Positions 6,056 to 9,230 of a stretch of 9,230 nucleotides of DNA are shown here, in pieces (position 1 is the stretch's first letter; each line of letters starts with the position of its first letter). The position numbers were made by a program, and so were the translations under genes. The notes under the pieces were generated by a model. The model ran no database searches. It saw nothing but the letters and a program-made list of their open reading frames with translations, and was not told where the DNA came from. The stretch comes from an uncultured Clostridia bacterium. Lineage in GTDB: Bacteria > Bacillota > Clostridia > Oscillospirales > CAG-272. The DNA is taken from NCBI GenBank assembly GCA_946615525.1, contig CAMOHW010000027.1, positions 1 through 9,230 on the forward strand. Reading direction: 5' to 3'.

Positions 6056-6548
6056 AATCCGCCACAAGCGAATGCGGTTTGGAAACCGGATCATCCTGCC
6101 TCATTGGGACAAAATAGACCTGCTTGCGGGAAAGAAGCGTTGCAATGTTTTTCAAATTTGCAGAAAGCGCATCGTTGGACGCCAACGAAAGCACCAGCGG
6201 TTTATCGCACCGCAGGTGCGCTTTGACCGCCATACAAACCGCTGTGTCGGTAATCCCGTTTGCAATTTTTGCAAGTGTGTTTCCCGTACAGGGGCAAACG
6301 ATCAGCGCATCCATTGGGACGCGCGGACCAAGCGGCTCCGCGTCCACAATGGTATGCACGATCGGTCGATCACAAATGGTTTCCACCTCGCGCCGCAGAT
6401 CCGCCGCCTTTCCGAAGCGCGTATCGGTGGAGTAAACCGTTTCACTCATAATGGGAAGCACATCAAAGTTCGCTTCTCGCAAGTTTCGTAGCTCCGCAAG
6501 TGCAAGAGAATGTGTGCAAAAGGAACCGCAGAAAGCATAACCCAGCAT
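5988..6548 (-). CDS. dpaB: Dipicolinate synthase subunit B (SpoVFB/DpaB)
   Basis: With DpaA this flavoprotein-fold subunit makes dipicolinic acid from the lysine-pathway intermediate (dihydrodipicolinate/HTPA) in the mother cell; the product, with calcium, dehydrates the spore core. The 186-residue protein matches the family: FCGSFCTH (6-13), STDTRFG (40-46), VDAEPLGPRVPMD (68-80), PCTGNTLAKIANGITDT (86-102), SNDALS (124-129), and RQDDPVSKPHSLVAD (150-164). The ATG at 6548 aligns with the family start. A TTG at 6569 would add seven residues, but the ribosome site GGAAAGGA lies within that stretch, so it is unlikely. The gene starts 24 bases after the dpaA stop, clearly an operon. Its last 68 bases overlap the 3' end of spoVB on the other strand, and no terminator is visible after it. 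Confidence 0.95.
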   Translation of the reverse strand: MLGYAFCGSFCTHSLALAELRNLREANFDVLPIMSETVYSTDTRFGKAADLRREVETICDRPIVHTIVDAEPLGPRVPMDALIVCPCTGNTLAKIANGITDTAVCMAVKAHLRCDKPLVLSLASNDALSANLKNIATLLSRKQVYFVPMRQDDPVSKPHSLVADFSLLSKTLQAAFEGRQYRRLFL

Positions 6549-6572
6549 TGATTCTTTGTTCCTTTCCAAAAA

Positions 6573-7433
6573 TCAATCAACAAAGCCGTTTGCCGAAAGA
6601 ATTGCACAAACGGTGTCGGCAAGGATCTTCCCTGCCGCTTCCGGGTAAAAGCGCCCGGGAATGCCCGGCGCCGGGATAACTTTAAGCCCCGTATCCTTTG
6701 CAAGATCAGGATCAAATCCACCCGGTTTCGAGGCAAGTTCAATCAAAATACAGTTTTGGGGGAGGCAGGACAAAAACCGGGAGTTCAAAACGCGCTCGGG
6801 CACCGTGTTGAATAAAACACGACATTTGCCCCAAAAAGCAGGAATCTCCTGTCCAAAATCATCCGCTCGTGCGCCGTGCAACCTTGCCCTGGAAAGCGCC
6901 GAGGGCGACCGCGCCAAAACTCCGACCGATGCGCCGAGAGCAATCAGCTTTTCACAAAGCAAAGATCCGATGCGACCATAGCCAACAATTGCCGTTTGGG
7001 TGCCGAATAAGGGAACCGGGAGTTCCTGCATAGCAAGCCGGATCGCGCCCTCGGCAGTGAGGAGCGCATTTTGCAGTTGCACCGGTTCCTCTTTGTAATA
7101 ATCAACACAAAAAATGCCCCGTTCTTCCAGATCAGCCATCCAATCCGGCGGCAAAAGCCCGCCCAAAAGCAATGTTCCGGGCATCAAACGGTTCAAAAGA
7201 TCCGAACACAAAATATGCGGGAACTCCTGCCCGCTCGCCGAAATGACCGATCCGTCCCGTGTTGCCGGAACCGGCAACAGGACAACCTTTGCGCCCTCCA
7301 GCGCACCGGCAATGCCAGTTGCGGCAGGGGTAATGCCGTTTCCGCATCCGACAACATCAAAACCCCTTTGGCGCAGTTCGATTGCAAGAAACTCCTGTCG
7401 TTTGTCTCCACCCAACAATGCGATCCTGGTCAT
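6573..7433 (-). CDS. dpaA: Dipicolinate synthase subunit A (SpoVFA/DpaA)
   Basis: The NAD(P)-dependent partner of DpaB in dipicolinic acid synthesis. At 286 residues it is close to the usual length of just under 300. Seen in order: the N-terminal IALLGGDKRQ (4-13), LLPVPATRDG (52-61), a Rossmann dinucleotide loop VGYGRIG (150-156) followed by VLARSP (172-177), NTVPERVL (209-216), ELASKPGGFD (232-241) and APGIPGRFYPEAAG (255-268). The ATG at 7433 follows a purine-rich GGGGGAGGG ribosome site at eight bases; the frame stays open upstream but only as antisense of comEC. In Bacillus the operon is expressed late in the mother cell under sigma-K; I could not find a convincing sigma-K promoter here. 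Transcription is separated from comEC by a terminator. Unlike Bacillus, no asd or dapG follows dpaB. Confidence 0.95.
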   Translation of the reverse strand: MTRIALLGGDKRQEFLAIELRQRGFDVVGCGNGITPAATGIAGALEGAKVVLLPVPATRDGSVISASGQEFPHILCSDLLNRLMPGTLLLGGLLPPDWMADLEERGIFCVDYYKEEPVQLQNALLTAEGAIRLAMQELPVPLFGTQTAIVGYGRIGSLLCEKLIALGASVGVLARSPSALSRARLHGARADDFGQEIPAFWGKCRVLFNTVPERVLNSRFLSCLPQNCILIELASKPGGFDPDLAKDTGLKVIPAPGIPGRFYPEAAGKILADTVCAILSANGFVD

Positions 7434-7545
7434 GTCTTTTTCCCTCCCCCGTGGTGTTGGAACCGCCTGATTTCCCTGCGGCCGCTTTGCGGAAAGCAAA
7501 AAAATGCTTTTTCTTTTTTTGCAATCTCCAACATTACAGAATATG
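7434..7545 (-). other. dpaA leader region with an A/T-rich inverted repeat
   Basis: The 112 bases between the comEC terminator and dpaA must hold the dpaA promoter, but no clear boxes were found. An inverted repeat of nine-base arms, GCAAAAAAA (7496-7504) and TTTTTTTGC (7514-7522), spans a nine-base loop. A GC-rich palindrome GCGGCCGC lies at 7478-7485. The stem is weak and its role is unknown. Confidence 0.35.
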
Positions 7546-7581
7546 AAAAAAAGCCGTTTTTCGACACGCGAAGAACGGCTT
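7546..7581 (-). terminator. Rho-independent terminator of comEC
   Basis: On the minus strand a 13-base arm AAGCCGTTCTTCG (7569-7581) pairs with 7551-7563 at 12 of 13 positions (one C-A mismatch) around a five-base loop, then runs into a run of seven T (7546-7552, partly in the stem). The comEC stop codon overlaps the base of the stem. Confidence 0.85.
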
Positions 7582-9230
7582 ATGAGAGAGAAAATACAAT
7601 CTTGCCGGATACCGTTTGGTAAAAGGTATTTTGGGGCGGCAAAAATGGCGTTGCACCGTTTTTCCACTCCCCGACCAAAATCGTTTCGGCGCTCAATTGC
7701 GGAACGGTACGCCGCAGTCCCGAGGTGCTGCCATGCTGACCGAACAGAAACACATCGGCATCCGACGCATACGCCTGGAAAAACTTGGTTTGCTCTGCCG
7801 AGGCAAATTGCGAATTGCACCAAACCAAACAGGATTTGCTCGTTTGGGCAACCACCGTAATTGCCGGCTCCTGCATTCCTTCGTCGTGCATCCACCGCAA
7901 GCGCAAATCTGCAACGGCGTCCGATTCGTCGGCGGTCTTGCAAGGAACGCCAAGCAAAGCCGCTTCCTCTTTGATCCGCGCGGCAACGGCTGCCTCATCC
8001 TCGTTTTGAGGGGTGGGAAGAACCAATGTTCTGATTTTGACTTTTGCCGCAATGCGCCCCAAAAGATAGGTGGCGGGCGAATGATAGTGCGTAAAGATCA
8101 GTTCTTCCAGTTCGGTACAGTATGCCTGGTGCAAGCCGTCTAACAATTCTTGCGAATCGTTTTTGTTGCCGCCGGAACAATCCACCGCCACCGCTTTTCC
8201 GCCACCGGAAAACAGCAGGTATTCCTGGCTCTTTTGGCTAAAATACTCCACCTGCATTCCGCTTTTTGCGGAAGGAATAGCAAGATATGCCGAGATCAGC
8301 GACGCAACGCCGAACAGAAGCGGGACGGCAACCACCATCTTTCGGCGCAGTTTGAGGACCGCGCACAAAGCCAACAGAACCGCACTTGCCGTGACCAAAA
8401 TCAAAGTGACGCGATCCTGCAATCGCACGGTGATTCCCCGCCACTCCGAAAGTCCGGACGCCATGCGGCAAAGGAGCCATAACATCTTTCTTGCCAAAAA
8501 GAATACCGGCGGGATCGGCAACAACAGGCAAAGCGCTGAGAGAATAAGCGCCAGCGAAAGAATCGGAGAAAGCACCAGCGTTGCCGGGACAGACAAAACC
8601 GAAACCTCACCAAACAAAAGCGCAGAAAGGAACAATGTTGCACAAAAAGCAAACAATCCGACCGAAACGGAAAGCAACAACGCTTTTCCCAGCCGTTTGG
8701 CAGGATGAATTGCCTTTTGCGGTCGATTTTCCCGTGAAAGCATATCCCGAATAGCGGGAATAAAAACAACGATGCCTCCTGCCGCAAGGAAGGAAAGCCA
8801 AAGTCCGGAATCAACAATGGCATAAGGTTGCAGAGCAAGAATACCGAAAAGCGCGGCAAAAATTGCCGTTTGCGAATCGTATCTCCGGCGTAAAAGGAAT
8901 GCCGCAAAAAGCACGGTTGCCATACCAACGGCGCGCACAGTGGAAGGTGACGCACCGGTTACTGCAAGATAAAAAACGGATAGACCGATGATGCTCCAAA
9001 CACGGAATTTGCGCCCGACCCGAAACAGCCGGAGAAGCCGCTCGATCGCGGCGATCAAAATGCCCACATGAAGACCGCTCAAAGCAAGAAAATGGGCAAT
9101 TCCCACACGGCGAAACGCCAGAGTATCGGTTTTTGCCAAATAGGAACGGTTCCCCAAAACCAGTGCCGCCGCCATACCGCCTTCGCGTTTGCCCAACCGA
9201 TCGACCAATTTTTCGGTCAGGGCGCTGTTC
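7580..9230 (-). CDS. comEC: ComEC/Rec2 DNA-uptake channel, C-terminal part, cut by the right edge, with degenerate metallo-beta-lactamase domain
   Basis: ComEC is the inner-membrane channel that brings single-stranded DNA into naturally transformable cells. About 550 codons are visible; the frame is open to the right edge, so the start and N-terminal OB-like domain lie outside. The competence domain shows GGMAAALVLGNRS, then FRRVGIAHFLALSGLHVG (about 9055-9120), GASPSTVRAVGMA and SGLWLSFLAAGGI, with many membrane helices down to about 8270. The C-terminal segment (about 8257-7580) has the layout of the ComEC metallo-beta-lactamase domain but is degenerate: the LDVGQGD start reads YFSQKSQ, HxHxDH reads HYHSPA (8072-8089), and HHGS reads QHGS (His codon at 7733-7735). 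The gene ends in its own terminator. ComEC genes are kept in many non-competent spore formers, so transformability is not shown. Confidence 0.92.
   Translation of the reverse strand, partial: NSALTEKLVDRLGKREGGMAAALVLGNRSYLAKTDTLAFRRVGIAHFLALSGLHVGILIAAIERLLRLFRVGRKFRVWSIIGLSVFYLAVTGASPSTVRAVGMATVLFAAFLLRRRYDSQTAIFAALFGILALQPYAIVDSGLWLSFLAAGGIVVFIPAIRDMLSRENRPQKAIHPAKRLGKALLLSVSVGLFAFCATLFLSALLFGEVSVLSVPATLVLSPILSLALILSALCLLLPIPPVFFLARKMLWLLCRMASGLSEWRGITVRLQDRVTLILVTASAVLLALCAVLKLRRKMVVAVPLLFGVASLISAYLAIPSAKSGMQVEYFSQKSQEYLLFSGGGKAVAVDCSGGNKNDSQELLDGLHQAYCTELEELIFTHYHSPATYLLGRIAAKVKIRTLVLPTPQNEDEAAVAARIKEEAALLGVPCKTADESDAVADLRLRWMHDEGMQEPAITVVAQTSKSCLVWCNSQFASAEQTKFFQAYASDADVFLFGQHGSTSGLRRTVPQLSAETILVGEWKNGATPFLPPQNTFYQTVSGKIVFSLS

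Noticed and set aside
4507..6117. Two successive long plus-strand frames (277 and 258 codons) inside spoVB in a shifted frame.
   Set aside because: The products are rich in Cys, Arg, His and Pro without any domain, while the overlapping frame encodes a clear SpoVB protein. No sign of a frameshift.
7478..7485. GCGGCCGC palindrome in the dpaA leader as a regulatory site.
   Set aside because: Eight-base GC palindromes occur by chance in DNA of this composition and no second copy supports a role.
7538..7545. Minus-strand CATATTCT as a sigma-K or sigma-E -10 box for dpaA.
   Set aside because: No AC or ATATT-type -35 element lies at the proper distance, and it sits right at the comEC terminator tail.
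7434..7943. Upstream extension of dpaA into a 456-codon frame.
   Set aside because: The extension crosses the comEC terminator and runs antisense to comEC. The ATG at 7433 has a good ribosome site and gives the family's usual length.

Overview
The window comes from an endospore-forming, probably anaerobic member of the Firmicutes (Clostridia-like), by inference from gene content. It carries a SpoVB-type cortex flippase and both subunits of dipicolinate synthase (spore markers), a rubredoxin (typical of anaerobes), a MetA with the acetyl-CoA-type residue, and sigma-A style promoters with strong AGGAG ribosome sites. No mobile element, CRISPR array, tRNA or rRNA is visible, and all genes share one codon style, so this looks like core chromosome. 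No gap between genes exceeds 300 bases.

Layout. (1) 1-417, minus: the N-terminal 139 codons of metA, running off the left edge, with a textbook promoter and a repeat-rich upstream region. (2) 531-4009, plus: one apparent operon of trmB, truB, a TPR protein and a DUF4037 nucleotidyltransferase-like protein. It has a single visible promoter, tight or overlapping junctions, and a strong terminator. The same hairpin also serves the convergent rubredoxin gene. (3) 4020-4273, minus: a small rubredoxin gene with its own consensus promoter. (4) 4318-6055, plus: spoVB, with a candidate sigma-E promoter. (5) 5988-7433, minus: dpaA-dpaB (spoVFA-spoVFB). The dpaB 3' end overlaps the spoVB 3' end tail to tail by 68 bp. 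(6) 7580-9230, minus: the C-terminal portion of comEC, running off the right edge and followed by its own terminator.

How the genes fit together. trmB and truB make two conserved tRNA modifications (m7G46 and pseudouridine 55). The two genes after them form a translationally coupled pair of unknown function, which is the best candidate here for an undescribed system. spoVB and dpaAB are mother-cell sporulation functions: cortex precursor transport and dipicolinate synthesis. comEC would be the DNA-uptake channel, but its C-terminal metallo-beta-lactamase domain has lost most metal-binding signatures.

All calls rest on reading the sequence and on remembered family motifs; no database search was run.
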